A stretch of 64,000 nt of DNA from Nocardia jejuensis NBRC 103114 (lineage in GTDB: Bacteria > Actinomycetota > Actinomycetes > Mycobacteriales > Mycobacteriaceae): NCBI RefSeq assembly GCF_001613145.1, contig NZ_BDBU01000030.1, positions 1 through 64,000 of the forward strand, read 5' to 3'. Shown in pieces: positions 28,407 to 38,315 of this stretch. The notes under the pieces were generated by a model that did not search any database, was not told the origin of the DNA, and was given only the letters and a program-made list of their open reading frames with translations. Position numbers and translations under genes: made by a program. Numbering within the stretch: the first letter of the stretch is position 1; the number at the start of each line of letters is the position of its first letter.

Positions 28407-29324
28407 GTGTCTGTGCTCGAAGTGAACTCCGTGCTCGCCGATGCTGCCTTCGGCGGCACTCCCGGCCGCGCTGCCGCCGGATTGCCGATCGCGGCCTCCG
28501 CCCCCGAGAATTGGCTCCGCGCGGTCGCTCTGGGAGGCGTCGGTCACTACGCCGCGGCGCGTGCCGAGCTCCACCGCACGCTGCGCTGGACCTCCGATCC
28601 GGTACTGCGCTCGCTCGCCCTCAGTACCGAAGGGTCGCTCCTGCGCCAGCTCGGATGGCATGTTCGCGCCGCCGCCCTGGACGGTCGCGCGGCCGCGCTG
28701 GTGCTGCGCCCCACCCCGGCCGCCGAGGCGCGCGATAGCCGACACGCAGAATTCGGACCCGGCGCGGCACGCGCCGAGGCGGTTTGCGACGCGTTGACGG
28801 GCCTTGCCGCCGATGCCCTCGGCACCGATCGCCCGGCTCTCGCGGCCCGGCTGCTGGGTCGTTGCCGAAGCGAACTAGATGTTCATCTCGGCGGCGTCGA
28901 TTCCGCGTGGCGACAGCGTGTCCGGCTGCACTGGGTGTCTGCCGAAACTGCGCTGTGCGCGCCGGGCGCCGGATTGATCTCCGCGCCCGCCGCCGCCTCG
29001 GACACCGACCCGGCGACCGTCACCACCGACCCGGCGCTCGCGCACGCCGAGGCCGCGCTGCGACTGGCCGAGCAGGCCCCCTCCCTGCGGCATCGAGTGA
29101 AATCCCGGCTACTCGTCGCCGCCGCGTCGGCGGCGGCGGGCCGGCTCGACAGATCCCTCGCTCTCGCGAACGAGGTCGATCGCGAGTGCCGCGAACTCGA
29201 ACTGCTGCCACTCCGCTGGGCCTGCGCGATGTTGCGGTCCGGTCTCGATCCGCGGGGAAACGCCGCGCGGGAAGCTGCCGTGTGCGCGGAATTGCTGGCC
29301 GCTCGCGGTGGGGGATTGCGTTAA
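28407..29324 (+). CDS. Conserved helical-repeat protein upstream of sigD (Rv3415c-like position)
   Basis: A 305-residue Ala-rich helical protein beginning VSVLEVNSVLADAAFGGTPGRAAAGLP. Repeated helix pairs (LRAVALGGVGHYAAARAELHRTL, LALSTEGSLLRQLGWHVRAAALDGRAA, LALANEVDRECRELELLPLRWACAMLRSG) suggest a TPR-like fold. No catalytic motif. The position between whiB3 and sigD corresponds to Rv3415c of M. tuberculosis. GTG 28407 is chosen from the -10 box; in-frame ATGs exist upstream at 28344 and 28362. Confidence 0.72.
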   Translation: MSVLEVNSVLADAAFGGTPGRAAAGLPIAASAPENWLRAVALGGVGHYAAARAELHRTLRWTSDPVLRSLALSTEGSLLRQLGWHVRAAALDGRAAALVLRPTPAAEARDSRHAEFGPGAARAEAVCDALTGLAADALGTDRPALAARLLGRCRSELDVHLGGVDSAWRQRVRLHWVSAETALCAPGAGLISAPAAASDTDPATVTTDPALAHAEAALRLAEQAPSLRHRVKSRLLVAAASAAAGRLDRSLALANEVDRECRELELLPLRWACAMLRSGLDPRGNAAREAAVCAELLAARGGGLR

Positions 29325-29345
29325 GCCGCCGGACTTCTCGAATCA

Positions 29346-29386
29346 CCCCGAGAGGTCTCGGGGACCTCCCTGAGACCTCCCCGAGA
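29346..29386 (+). promoter_or_regulatory. Overlapping alternative hairpins upstream of sigD
   Basis: CCCCGAGA (29346-29353) can pair with TCTCGGGG (29356-29363), while TCTCGGGGA (29356-29364) can instead pair with TCCCCGAGA (29378-29386); GAGGTCTC/GAGACCTC strengthens the second. The pairings exclude each other. It may simply terminate the 28407 gene, or act as an attenuator for sigD. Confidence 0.45.
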
Positions 29387-29508
29387 ACGACCCCGTAAGC
29401 ACTGGCCCGAATGTGATAGCCGCTATTGTTGGGACCGTTCCGCCCCTCCGCGGAAGCACCGGCCCTCCCGCCGCGGTGCCACTCGTAACGCCAGGAACAG
29501 CTCTGACG

Positions 29509-30090
29509 ATGAACAACACGGGTGAGGAGTTGGATCCCGCTGTCGTCGCTGCCGCAGCGCAGGGCGACCGGTCTGCCCTAGCCCAGGTACTGGAGAGCAT
29601 CCGCCCCTTGGTGGTGCGGTATTGCCGTGCGCGTATCGGATCCGCCGAGCGAGGTCAACTCTCTGCGGACGATGTGGCTCAGGAGGTATGTCTGGCCGTC
29701 ATGACTGCCCTTCCTCGGTATCAGGACCAGGGCAGACCGTTCATGGCGTTCGTCTACGGAATCGCCTCCCACAAAGTCGCCGACGCTCATCGCAACGCCG
29801 CCCGTAACAAAGCGGACGCCATGGCCGAAGTACCGGATGTCATATCCACCGACCAGGGGCCGGAACAGCGGGCTCTCGAATCGGAAACGAGTCGGCAGAT
29901 GAACTCTCTGCTGGCGACACTTCCGGAGAAGCATCGAGAGATCCTCATCCTGCGCTTGGTCATGGGTTTGTCAGCCGAAGAAACCGCAGTTGCCGTGGGC
30001 AGTACGGCAGGTGCTATACGAGTCGCCCAGCATCGGGCACTCGCGAAACTCAAGACTCAAGTGGCGAGGGCAGGTGAAATGTATGGCTAG
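29509..30090 (+). CDS. sigD: RNA polymerase sigma factor SigD
   Basis: From ATG 29509 it has 193 residues. Region 2: SIRPLVVRYCRARIGSAERGQLSADDVAQEVCLAVMTALPRYQDQGRPFMAFVYGIASHKVADAHR; region 4: LPEKHREILILRLVMGLSAEETAVAVGSTAGAIRVAQHRALAKLK. Both match M. tuberculosis SigD closely. A GTG at 29476 in the same frame is an alternative start; the AGGA upstream of 29509 is 12 bases away, so the start is uncertain. It overlaps rsdA by 8 bases. Confidence 0.94.
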   Translation: MNNTGEELDPAVVAAAAQGDRSALAQVLESIRPLVVRYCRARIGSAERGQLSADDVAQEVCLAVMTALPRYQDQGRPFMAFVYGIASHKVADAHRNAARNKADAMAEVPDVISTDQGPEQRALESETSRQMNSLLATLPEKHREILILRLVMGLSAEETAVAVGSTAGAIRVAQHRALAKLKTQVARAGEMYG

Positions 30091-31222
30091 GGATGGCGAG
30101 CGCGGTCGGGGCGACTGGAAGGCGCGATCTGGATCGCACAACAGCGGTCCCTACGCCGATGCGTCCGGTGGTGACACCGGTCCGGTCGACATAGCCGCGG
30201 TACGCCGCGACGATGCGCTGATCGATGCCATCGCAGGCGACGGCCCCGTGCAGACGGGGACATCCGATGAGTACCAGCTCGCGGCATTGCTCGCGAACTG
30301 GCGCGCGGAGATCGTCGCCGAGCCGATGCCGGCCGGTCCGGATCTGGATTCCATTGTCGCAGCGGTGAATCAAGAAATCGGCGCACGTCAGGCCAGGATC
30401 AGCGCGCAATCGGGCGGGCGACTACGGCTGGTACGGCCGTTGCTCGGCGCGGCGGCGGCACTCGCATTGGTCGTGGGTGGTCTGACGGCGTTCTCCTACA
30501 GCGCCGAGCCCGGCGATCCGCTCTGGCGGGTCAAAGAGGTCGTGTTCAGCGAGCAGGCACAGACCACGGTCGTCGCACGCGCCGACAGTGATCTGGCCGA
30601 AGCCGAACAGCTGATCAAGGACAAGAAGCCGGAGCAGGCCAAGGCTGTCATGGAGCGCGCCTCCAGCAATGCCAGCCAGGTGAACGACAGCACCAAGAAG
30701 GGCGATCTCGTCGATCGCTGGCAGGTGCTGCTCACTCAGCTCTCGGCGGTGGATCCGGAGATCGCCAAGTCGTTGGAACCTTCGGCACCGGTCACGACCA
30801 CCCCCGGTAAGCCGTCCGTGACCACGGTGCCCACCACGGTTCTGCTGACTCCGGCACCGGGCACGCCTGACAGCACCAAGCCGACGGTCGATCCGCGGAC
30901 GCTCGATACCACCGATCCCGGTGGCCCCGGTCCGTCGACCGGTGGCCCGGTGACGACGTTGCCCAATACGCCGCCGCCGGTCACCGAGCCGCCGACGACC
31001 GTCGATCCGGTCGAGCCTTCGACGGTTCCGGTCACCCCCACCGCGGGAAATCCGCAGACCGGAGGGCCGGGAACAAACCCCGGTAGCCAGGAACCGGTGA
31101 CGCAGCCGCCGGCCGAGAAGCCGACAGCCGCGCCACCGGTGGTTCCTCCGACACAACAGAATTCGGTTCCGAACGGTGGAATCAGCATTCCGGTGCCGCC
31201 GCCGGCGGGACCCACGCACTAG
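30083..31222 (+). CDS. rsdA: Anti-sigma-D factor RsdA
   Basis: A 379-residue single-pass membrane protein. The cytosolic N-terminus holds the SigD-binding region (SDEYQLAALLANWRAEIVAEPMP, about 61-83). A membrane helix lies at about 118-138 (PLLGAAAALALVVGGLTAF), then a charged helix region with EAEQLIKDKKPEQAKAVMERA, then ~170 residues of Pro/Thr-rich tail. It starts at ATG 30083, 8 bases inside sigD, with AGGTGA upstream. This matches the sigD-rsdA pair of M. tuberculosis; the tail is longer here. Confidence 0.93.
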   Translation: MARDGERGRGDWKARSGSHNSGPYADASGGDTGPVDIAAVRRDDALIDAIAGDGPVQTGTSDEYQLAALLANWRAEIVAEPMPAGPDLDSIVAAVNQEIGARQARISAQSGGRLRLVRPLLGAAAALALVVGGLTAFSYSAEPGDPLWRVKEVVFSEQAQTTVVARADSDLAEAEQLIKDKKPEQAKAVMERASSNASQVNDSTKKGDLVDRWQVLLTQLSAVDPEIAKSLEPSAPVTTTPGKPSVTTVPTTVLLTPAPGTPDSTKPTVDPRTLDTTDPGGPGPSTGGPVTTLPNTPPPVTEPPTTVDPVEPSTVPVTPTAGNPQTGGPGTNPGSQEPVTQPPAEKPTAAPPVVPPTQQNSVPNGGISIPVPPPAGPTH

Positions 31223-31295
31223 ACCGTTCGGCGTCCGCGCGATACGCATCGCGCAACCGGCGTCGAACACCGCACCTCGAGAACACAGCACCTCG

Positions 31296-31330
31296 AAAAA
31301 GGCCCGCATCCATTGGATGCGGGCCTTTTT
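31296..31330 (+). terminator. Intrinsic terminator after sigD-rsdA
   Basis: GGCCCGCATCCA pairs with TGGATGCGGGCC, flanked by five As and five Ts, giving a textbook stem plus T-run. The A-run also lets it act for the opposite strand. Confidence 0.93.
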
Positions 31331-31429
31331 CGTAGGTCGATTCGGTGAAGCCTGATTCCCGTGGGACCGGTTGCGCGCACGGCGGAAACCGGTGCCGAGC
31401 CGAGGAACGGCCGGGCGGGGAAAGAAAGA

Positions 31430-31843
31430 TCAGACGTCGAACCCGTCGAACCCGTCGCCGTGCAGCGCCTCGTTCATCGAGGCGTCCGCGTAGCCACGGC
31501 AGTAATCCCAGGTGACGTACGCCTCGGGAGTCGGGTCGTAGGCGGGCTCGTGCGGGCGCACCGTACCGTCCACCAGTAGCTGGAGGAGGTTGGCGCGCAA
31601 CATGTCCCAGTCGTGGTAGTGGTCCTGTCGACAGTCCTCGCAGCTGACAACCAGACCGCGGATACCGCGGTGGGCCAGCAGTGCCTCGTAAACCGCGAGG
31701 TCTGCGAGATCCTCTTCGACCGCTAGGCGCTCGTGAGGATCCAGCGGTTCCCCCGGCTCGATGGCATCGAGCGCGGCCGACGGGTCGGAGGGATCTCCGG
31801 CGAATGGATCCGGCGGCAAGCCAGGTGGTAGATGGTCACGCAC
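31430..31843 (-). CDS. DUF5319 family protein
   Basis: A 137-residue acidic protein starting VRDHLPPGLPPDPFAGDPSDPSAALDAIEPGEPLDPHERLAVEEDL, with CEDCRQDHYHDWDMLRANLLQLL (a C-x2-C plus His/Asp cluster that could bind metal) and YVTWDYCRGYADASMNEAL. Length and sequence match the conserved actinobacterial family that includes Rv3412, found at the same place before guaB2. GTG 31843 is chosen from that length and the TACCGT box 6 bases upstream. The function is unknown. Confidence 0.88.
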   Translation of the reverse strand: MRDHLPPGLPPDPFAGDPSDPSAALDAIEPGEPLDPHERLAVEEDLADLAVYEALLAHRGIRGLVVSCEDCRQDHYHDWDMLRANLLQLLVDGTVRPHEPAYDPTPEAYVTWDYCRGYADASMNEALHGDGFDGFDV

Positions 31844-33810
<1,967 letters not shown>

Positions 33811-33816
33811 CCCGAC

Positions 33817-33843
33817 CACACCGCCCGCACGTCGGGCGGTGTG
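33817..33843 (+). terminator. Hairpin between guaB2 and guaB3
   Basis: CACACCGCCCG and CGGGCGGTGTG form a perfect 11-bp stem with a 5-base loop, followed by a short T-containing stretch (CTATTTTG). It may lower read-through into guaB3. Confidence 0.65.
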
Positions 33844-33967
33844 CCACCTATTTTGATGTGCCTCGCCCGCAGCAGGATTCGCGCGGCGTCCCCGGCATCT
33901 ACTCGATGCCGCAGATCCGCCGCAGCGAAGCGGAGGCAGATCAAACACCGAAAGGACACAACTGACG

Positions 33968-35101
33968 ATGCGCGACCTCGTCGAGATCGGCATGGGCCGG
34001 ACTGCCCGGCGCACCTACGAGCTGGACGATATCGACATCGTTCCGTCGCGGCGGACCCGTTCCTCCCAGCAGGTGTCCGTGGCGTGGCAGTTGGACGCCT
34101 ACCGGTTCGAGATCCCCTTCCTGGCTCATCCGACCGATGCGCTGGTGTCGCCGGCCTTCGCCATCGAGCTCGGCAAGGCCGGCGGTCTGGGCGTCATCAA
34201 CGGTGAGGGCCTGTGGGCCCGGCACGCCGATGTCGAGGCCAAGATCCAGCAGCTGACCGAGGTCGCCGAGAAGGAGGGCACCGAGGCCGCGGTCGCACTG
34301 CTGCAGAAGCTGCACGCCGCGCCGATGCAGCCCGATCTGCTGGCCGCCGCGGTCAAGCAGGTCCGGGACGCAGGTGTGACCACCGCCGTGCGGGTGTCGC
34401 CGCAGAACGCGCGGGCGCTGACTCCGAGCCTGGTGCAGGCGGGCATCGATCTGCTGGTCGTGCACGGCACCATCATCTCCGCCGAGCACGTCGGGGACGG
34501 CGAGCCGCTGAACCTCAAGACCTTCATCGCCGAGCTGGACGTGCCGGTCGTCGCGGGTGGCGTGAGCGATCACCGCACCGCGCTGCACCTGATGCGCACC
34601 GGCGCGGCGGGCGTCATCGTCGGCTACGGCTCGCTGCAGGGCGCGACCACCACCAACGAGGTGCTCGGCATCGCGGTGCCGATGGCCACCGCCATCGCCG
34701 ACGCCGCCGCCGCGCGCCGGGACTACCTGGACGAGACCGGTGGCCGCTACGTGCACGTCATCGCCGACGGTGAGGCGCTGACCTCGGGTCACATCGCCAA
34801 GGCCATCGCCTGCGGTGCGGACGCGGTCATGCTGGGCGTGCCGCTGACCATGGCCAAGGAGTCTCCCGGCGCGGGCTGGTACTGGCCCTCGGCCGCCGCG
34901 CATCCGTCGGTGCCGCGCGGTGCGGTGCTGCCGTACGCCATCGACGAGGAGCGCGTGCCGCTGGAGCAGGTCCTCAACGGTCCCTCCAACGATCCGTTCG
35001 GTTCGCTGAATCTGGTGGGCGGCCTGCGCCGTTCGATGGCCAAGTCCGGCTACTGCGATCTCAAGGAATTCCAGAAGGTCGGCCTGAACGTTCGCGGCTG
35101 A
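33968..35101 (+). CDS. guaB3: GuaB3 family IMP dehydrogenase-related protein
   Basis: A 377-residue IMPDH-like barrel without CBS domains. It starts MRDLVEIGMGRTARRTYELDDIDIVPSRRTR and has HPTDALVSPAFAIELGKAGGLGVINGEGLW. Where active IMPDH has the Cys loop, this protein reads GVIVGYGSLQGATTTNEVLG, with no Cys, so classical IMPDH chemistry is unlikely. GuaB3 proteins are conserved in actinobacteria next to guaB2; a regulatory or related reductase role is possible. AAAGGA lies upstream of the ATG. Confidence 0.92.
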   Translation: MRDLVEIGMGRTARRTYELDDIDIVPSRRTRSSQQVSVAWQLDAYRFEIPFLAHPTDALVSPAFAIELGKAGGLGVINGEGLWARHADVEAKIQQLTEVAEKEGTEAAVALLQKLHAAPMQPDLLAAAVKQVRDAGVTTAVRVSPQNARALTPSLVQAGIDLLVVHGTIISAEHVGDGEPLNLKTFIAELDVPVVAGGVSDHRTALHLMRTGAAGVIVGYGSLQGATTTNEVLGIAVPMATAIADAAAARRDYLDETGGRYVHVIADGEALTSGHIAKAIACGADAVMLGVPLTMAKESPGAGWYWPSAAAHPSVPRGAVLPYAIDEERVPLEQVLNGPSNDPFGSLNLVGGLRRSMAKSGYCDLKEFQKVGLNVRG

Positions 35102-35161
35102 GTGGTTTTCACCAGCTCACGGCGTAGTTCTCGACAGCCCACGGTGCGCGAGGAGTCGCAC

Positions 35162-35167
35162 TAGGGT
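35162..35167 (+). promoter_or_regulatory. -10 box TAGGGT, leaderless DUF2510 gene
   Basis: TAGGGT, six bases, then GTG 35174; no Shine-Dalgarno. Confidence 0.55.
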
Positions 35168-35173
35168 CGTACA

Positions 35174-35380
35174 GTGGCCGTCTTCTCGATTTTTCACCTG
35201 CTGATCCTGGTGGTGATCGTGCTGATCATCGCCGGTGCGGTCTCGGCGATCATCATCGCGGTGACCAGGAAGTCTCGTGGCGGCGTGGCACCCGGGTGGT
35301 ATCCCGACCCGGGTGGCGCGCCGCTGCTGCGTTATCACGATGGGCGCGAATGGACCTCGGCTACTCGGCCTTCGCGCTGA
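35174..35380 (+). CDS. Small membrane protein with DUF2510 domain
   Basis: A 68-residue protein: an N-terminal membrane helix (LLILVVIVLIIAGAVSAIIIAV), a short basic linker, then the DUF2510 motif APGWYPDPGGAPLLRYHDGREWTSATRPS, with its typical W-Y-P-D-P and Y-x-D-G-x-x-W. DUF2510 often caps actinobacterial membrane proteins; the function is unknown. Its last 46 bases overlap the end of the convergent hydrolase-like gene. Confidence 0.82.
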   Translation: MAVFSIFHLLILVVIVLIIAGAVSAIIIAVTRKSRGGVAPGWYPDPGGAPLLRYHDGREWTSATRPSR

Positions 35381-36225
35381 CCGGCTCTCGCGGCGAGTCC
35401 GCTCGCCCGGGGCCCGGAGTGGGTTCGGGTGAGGGTGCGTGAAATCGCTTGGTCGCGAAGGAATTCGCGGATAGCGGTATTGACGGCTGCGGGGTGGGTC
35501 ATGTTCGCGGTCTGTCGGGCGTTCTCGATCTCGAGGTAGCGGGCATCGGGTATGCGGGCGGCCAGGGTTCGCGCGTGCGCGCGGGGGACCGCGCTGCGGG
35601 TCGGGTGGATCACCAGTGTGGGGCAGGTGATTTCGGGTAGTCGCTCCAGCACCGAGTCGCGATTGTGCAGGGCGCCGGCGGCCACCTCGGTGGCGTGCGC
35701 GTCATGGGAGAGCCAATGTTTCACCCAGACGGCGCGATACCGGTCGTCCGGGCCGATGAGCCAGTGCGCGAGGTGCTCGGCCAGTGCCGGTCGGGTGCTG
35801 TCGTCATGCCATTTGTCCAGGAACCTGCGCGCGTTGACGAGTTCGCCGGTGGTGGGTTCGTGGGCGTCGGTGCTGATCAGGATCAGTGCCGCAACGCGTT
35901 CGGGGGCCAACAGGGCGGTGCGCAGCGCGATGAAGCCGCCCTGCGCGATGCCGCCCACCACGGCGCGTTCCACCCCTAGCTGGTCGAGCACGGTCAGGGC
36001 GTCGCGGGCACAGGTCCAGTAGGTGAACGGCAGCCGTTCGTCGCGAGTGCTGCCGTGCCCGCGCGCATCCCAGGTGACCAGTCGGAACTCCGGTGTCAGC
36101 GCCGCCTGCTGCGATGCGAACATCGTTCGGTCCATGAGGAATTCGTGCCCGAGCAGTACTACCGGTCCCGTGCCCCCGCTGTCCTGGTAATGGACCTCTG
36201 CATCTATCGCACGGGCGAATGGCAC
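35335..36225 (-). CDS. Alpha/beta-hydrolase fold protein lacking the catalytic triad
   Basis: A 296-residue alpha/beta hydrolase: VHYQDSGGTGPVVLLGHEFLMDRTMF, LVTWDARGHGST, ALTVLDQLGVERAVVGGIAQGGFIALR. The nucleophile elbow usually reads G-x-S-x-G-G; here it is GIAQGG with GCG (Ala) in place of a Ser codon. The usual GH-x-x-N-x-x-HP near the end reads ARQTANMTHP, with Gln replacing the catalytic His. The acid-loop Asp is also not evident (HPTRSAVPRAH). It looks like a pseudo-enzyme or decaying gene with an intact frame. GTG 36225 has a TATCCT box 7 bases upstream. Confidence 0.8.
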   Translation of the reverse strand: MPFARAIDAEVHYQDSGGTGPVVLLGHEFLMDRTMFASQQAALTPEFRLVTWDARGHGSTRDERLPFTYWTCARDALTVLDQLGVERAVVGGIAQGGFIALRTALLAPERVAALILISTDAHEPTTGELVNARRFLDKWHDDSTRPALAEHLAHWLIGPDDRYRAVWVKHWLSHDAHATEVAAGALHNRDSVLERLPEITCPTLVIHPTRSAVPRAHARTLAARIPDARYLEIENARQTANMTHPAAVNTAIREFLRDQAISRTLTRTHSGPRASGLAARAGQREGRVAEVHSRPS

Positions 36226-36232
36226 GAGGTAG

Positions 36233-36238
36233 AGGATA
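36233..36238 (-). promoter_or_regulatory. -10 box TATCCT, leaderless degenerate hydrolase gene
   Basis: Minus-strand TATCCT, seven bases, then GTG 36225. Confidence 0.55.
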
Positions 36239-36452
36239 GCCAGGGTCTATGACAAGAATGTGAGCTTTGTTGCGCACCGGCACAGCATGTGTCGGTGTAC
36301 CCGGGGCTCTCGGGCCGTAATGCCCCGGTCGCCGGAGGCGGAATGCCCTAACCGGAATCGCGGATTCGCCCCCTTCCGAACCCCCGCGCACGGCCCGGCT
36401 GCCCGGCGGAACGGCCGAGCCGCCCGGGGCGAAGGTGTCCTGTGTCTCTCAC

Positions 36453-36458
36453 TAGACT
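36453..36458 (+). promoter_or_regulatory. -10 box TAGACT, leaderless guaA
   Basis: TAGACT, six bases, then GTG 36465; no Shine-Dalgarno sequence. Confidence 0.6.
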
Positions 36459-36464
36459 GAGCAG

Positions 36465-38042
36465 GTGGCAGATACCCAGCGACCAGTCCTTGTTGTCGAC
36501 TTCGGTGCGCAGTACGCGCAGTTGATCGCGCGCCGGGTGCGCGAGGCGAGCGTCTACTCCGAGGTGGTGCCGCACACCATCACGGTCGAGGAGATCGCCG
36601 AGAAGAAGCCGCTCGCCGTGATTCTCTCCGGCGGGCCCAGCAGCGTGTACGCGGAGGGCGCACCGCAGTTGGACGCGCGGCTCTTCGACATCGACGTACC
36701 GGTCTTCGGTATCTGCTATGGCTTCCAGGCCATGGCGCAGGCGCTCGGCGGCACGGTGGCGCACACCGGAACTCGTGAATACGGCCGCACCGAACTCAGT
36801 GTCGACGGCGGTGTGCTGCACGGCGGCCTGCCGATCCGGCAGCCGGTGTGGATGAGTCACGGTGACGCGGTCACCGACGCTCCCGCCGGGTTCGAGGTCA
36901 CCGGCACGTCCACCGGTGCGCCGGTGGCGGCGTTCGAGAATCTGGAGCGCCGGCTCGCCGGTGTCCAGTACCACCCCGAGGTGCTGCACTCCCCGCACGG
37001 CCAGCAGGTGCTGAGCCGATTCCTGCACGAGATCGCCGGCATCCCCGCCGCGTGGACCGCCTCGAATATCGCCGAGGCCCTGATCACGCAGGTTCGTGAG
37101 CAGGTCGGGGACGCGCACGCCATCTGCGGTCTGTCCGGTGGCGTCGACTCCGCGGTGGCCGCGGCACTGGTGCAGCGTGCCATCGGCGACAAGCTGACCT
37201 GTGTGTTCGTCGATCACGGTCTGTTGCGGGCGGGTGAGCGCGAGCAGGTGCAGCGCGATTTCGTCGCCGCGACCGGCGCCAAACTGGTGACCGTCGACGC
37301 GGTGGACAAGTTCCAGAGCGAACTGAAGGGCGTCACCGACCCCGAGGAGAAGCGCAAGATCATCGGGCGCGAGTTCATCCGCTCGTTCGAGGACGCGGTC
37401 GCCGAGGTCGTCAAGGCCGAGGGCACCTCCGAGGACGGCTCCGCGCCGAAGGTCGAGTTCCTGGTGCAGGGCACGCTGTACCCGGATGTGGTCGAGTCCG
37501 GCGGCGGCACCGGCACCGCGAACATCAAGAGCCACCACAATGTCGGCGGCCTGCCCGACGATCTCGAGTTCGATCTGGTCGAACCGCTGCGGCTGCTGTT
37601 CAAGGACGAGGTCCGCGCGGTCGGCCGCGAGCTCGGCCTGCCCGAGGAAATCGTTGCCCGCCAGCCTTTCCCGGGGCCGGGTCTGGCCATTCGCATCGTC
37701 GGCGAGGTGACCTTCGAGCGTCTGGAGCTGCTGCGCCAGGCCGATGCCATCGCGCGCGAGGAGCTCACCGCCGCCGGTCTGGACAAGCAGATCTGGCAGT
37801 GCCCGGTCGTGCTGCTCGCCGACGTCCGCAGCGTGGGCGTGCAGGGTGACGGCCGCACCTACGGTCACCCGATCGTGCTGCGCCCGGTCTCCAGCGAGGA
37901 CGCCATGACCGCCGACTGGACCCGCCTGCCGTACGAGGTCCTCGAGCGCATCTCCACCCGCATCACCAACGAGGTTCCGGACGTCAACCGCGTCGTGCTC
38001 GACGTGACGAGCAAGCCGCCGGGCACCATCGAATGGGAGTGA
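36465..38042 (+). CDS. guaA: GMP synthase (glutamine-hydrolysing)
   Basis: The product converts XMP to GMP with glutamine and ATP. It has 525 residues. The class I glutaminase domain has [13 protein letters not shown], the nucleophile Cys84 in [10 protein letters not shown], and [11 protein letters not shown]. The ATP pyrophosphatase domain has the P-loop [24 protein letters not shown], and [16 protein letters not shown]. The C-terminal dimerisation part ends [13 protein letters not shown]. The GTG start fits the leaderless -10 box. It follows guaB2-guaB3 in function and is ended by a strong terminator. Confidence 0.98.
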   Translation: MADTQRPVLVVDFGAQYAQLIARRVREASVYSEVVPHTITVEEIAEKKPLAVILSGGPSSVYAEGAPQLDARLFDIDVPVFGICYGFQAMAQALGGTVAHTGTREYGRTELSVDGGVLHGGLPIRQPVWMSHGDAVTDAPAGFEVTGTSTGAPVAAFENLERRLAGVQYHPEVLHSPHGQQVLSRFLHEIAGIPAAWTASNIAEALITQVREQVGDAHAICGLSGGVDSAVAAALVQRAIGDKLTCVFVDHGLLRAGEREQVQRDFVAATGAKLVTVDAVDKFQSELKGVTDPEEKRKIIGREFIRSFEDAVAEVVKAEGTSEDGSAPKVEFLVQGTLYPDVVESGGGTGTANIKSHHNVGGLPDDLEFDLVEPLRLLFKDEVRAVGRELGLPEEIVARQPFPGPGLAIRIVGEVTFERLELLRQADAIAREELTAAGLDKQIWQCPVVLLADVRSVGVQGDGRTYGHPIVLRPVSSEDAMTADWTRLPYEVLERISTRITNEVPDVNRVVLDVTSKPPGTIEWE

Positions 38043-38061
38043 GCGGGTAGCTCACAGACGT

Positions 38062-38098
38062 AAGGGCCCTCGATCCGACTCGGATCGAGGGCCCTTTT
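38062..38098. terminator. Bidirectional terminator between guaA and the 38115 gene
   Basis: AAGGGCCCTCGATCC pairs with GGATCGAGGGCCCTT (15-bp stem, 5-base loop) and ends in TTTT, 20 bases after guaA. It also lies just past the stop of the convergent minus-strand gene. Confidence 0.92.
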
Positions 38099-38114
38099 CC
38101 GTTGTGCCGGAGGG

Positions 38115-38315
38115 CTATTCCTTGCGCTTGCGGGGAGAAAGGACCAGGACCACTCCGACGACGATGGCGGCGATCACCACGATCCAGCCGAGCGAGAGGC
38201 CGCCGGAGACGGGCCAGGAGTGCGGGCCGATGAAGGCCCAGACGCTCACCAGCAGGGCCAGTACTCCCGCCAGTAGCAGCGAGAACGACGGACGACGGTT
38301 CTTGTTCTCAGTCAC
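38115..38315 (-). CDS. Small membrane protein, two helices
   Basis: A 66-residue protein with a basic N-terminus (MTENKNRRPSFS), two hydrophobic helices (LLLAGVLALLVSVWAFI and SLGWIVVIAAIVVGVVLVL) and a basic end SPRKRKE. Its start overlaps the end of the PspC/LiaF-like gene by 8 bases, so it is co-translated with it and may be part of the same envelope-stress unit. The family is not recognised. Confidence 0.8.
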   Translation of the reverse strand: MTENKNRRPSFSLLLAGVLALLVSVWAFIGPHSWPVSGGLSLGWIVVIAAIVVGVVLVLSPRKRKE

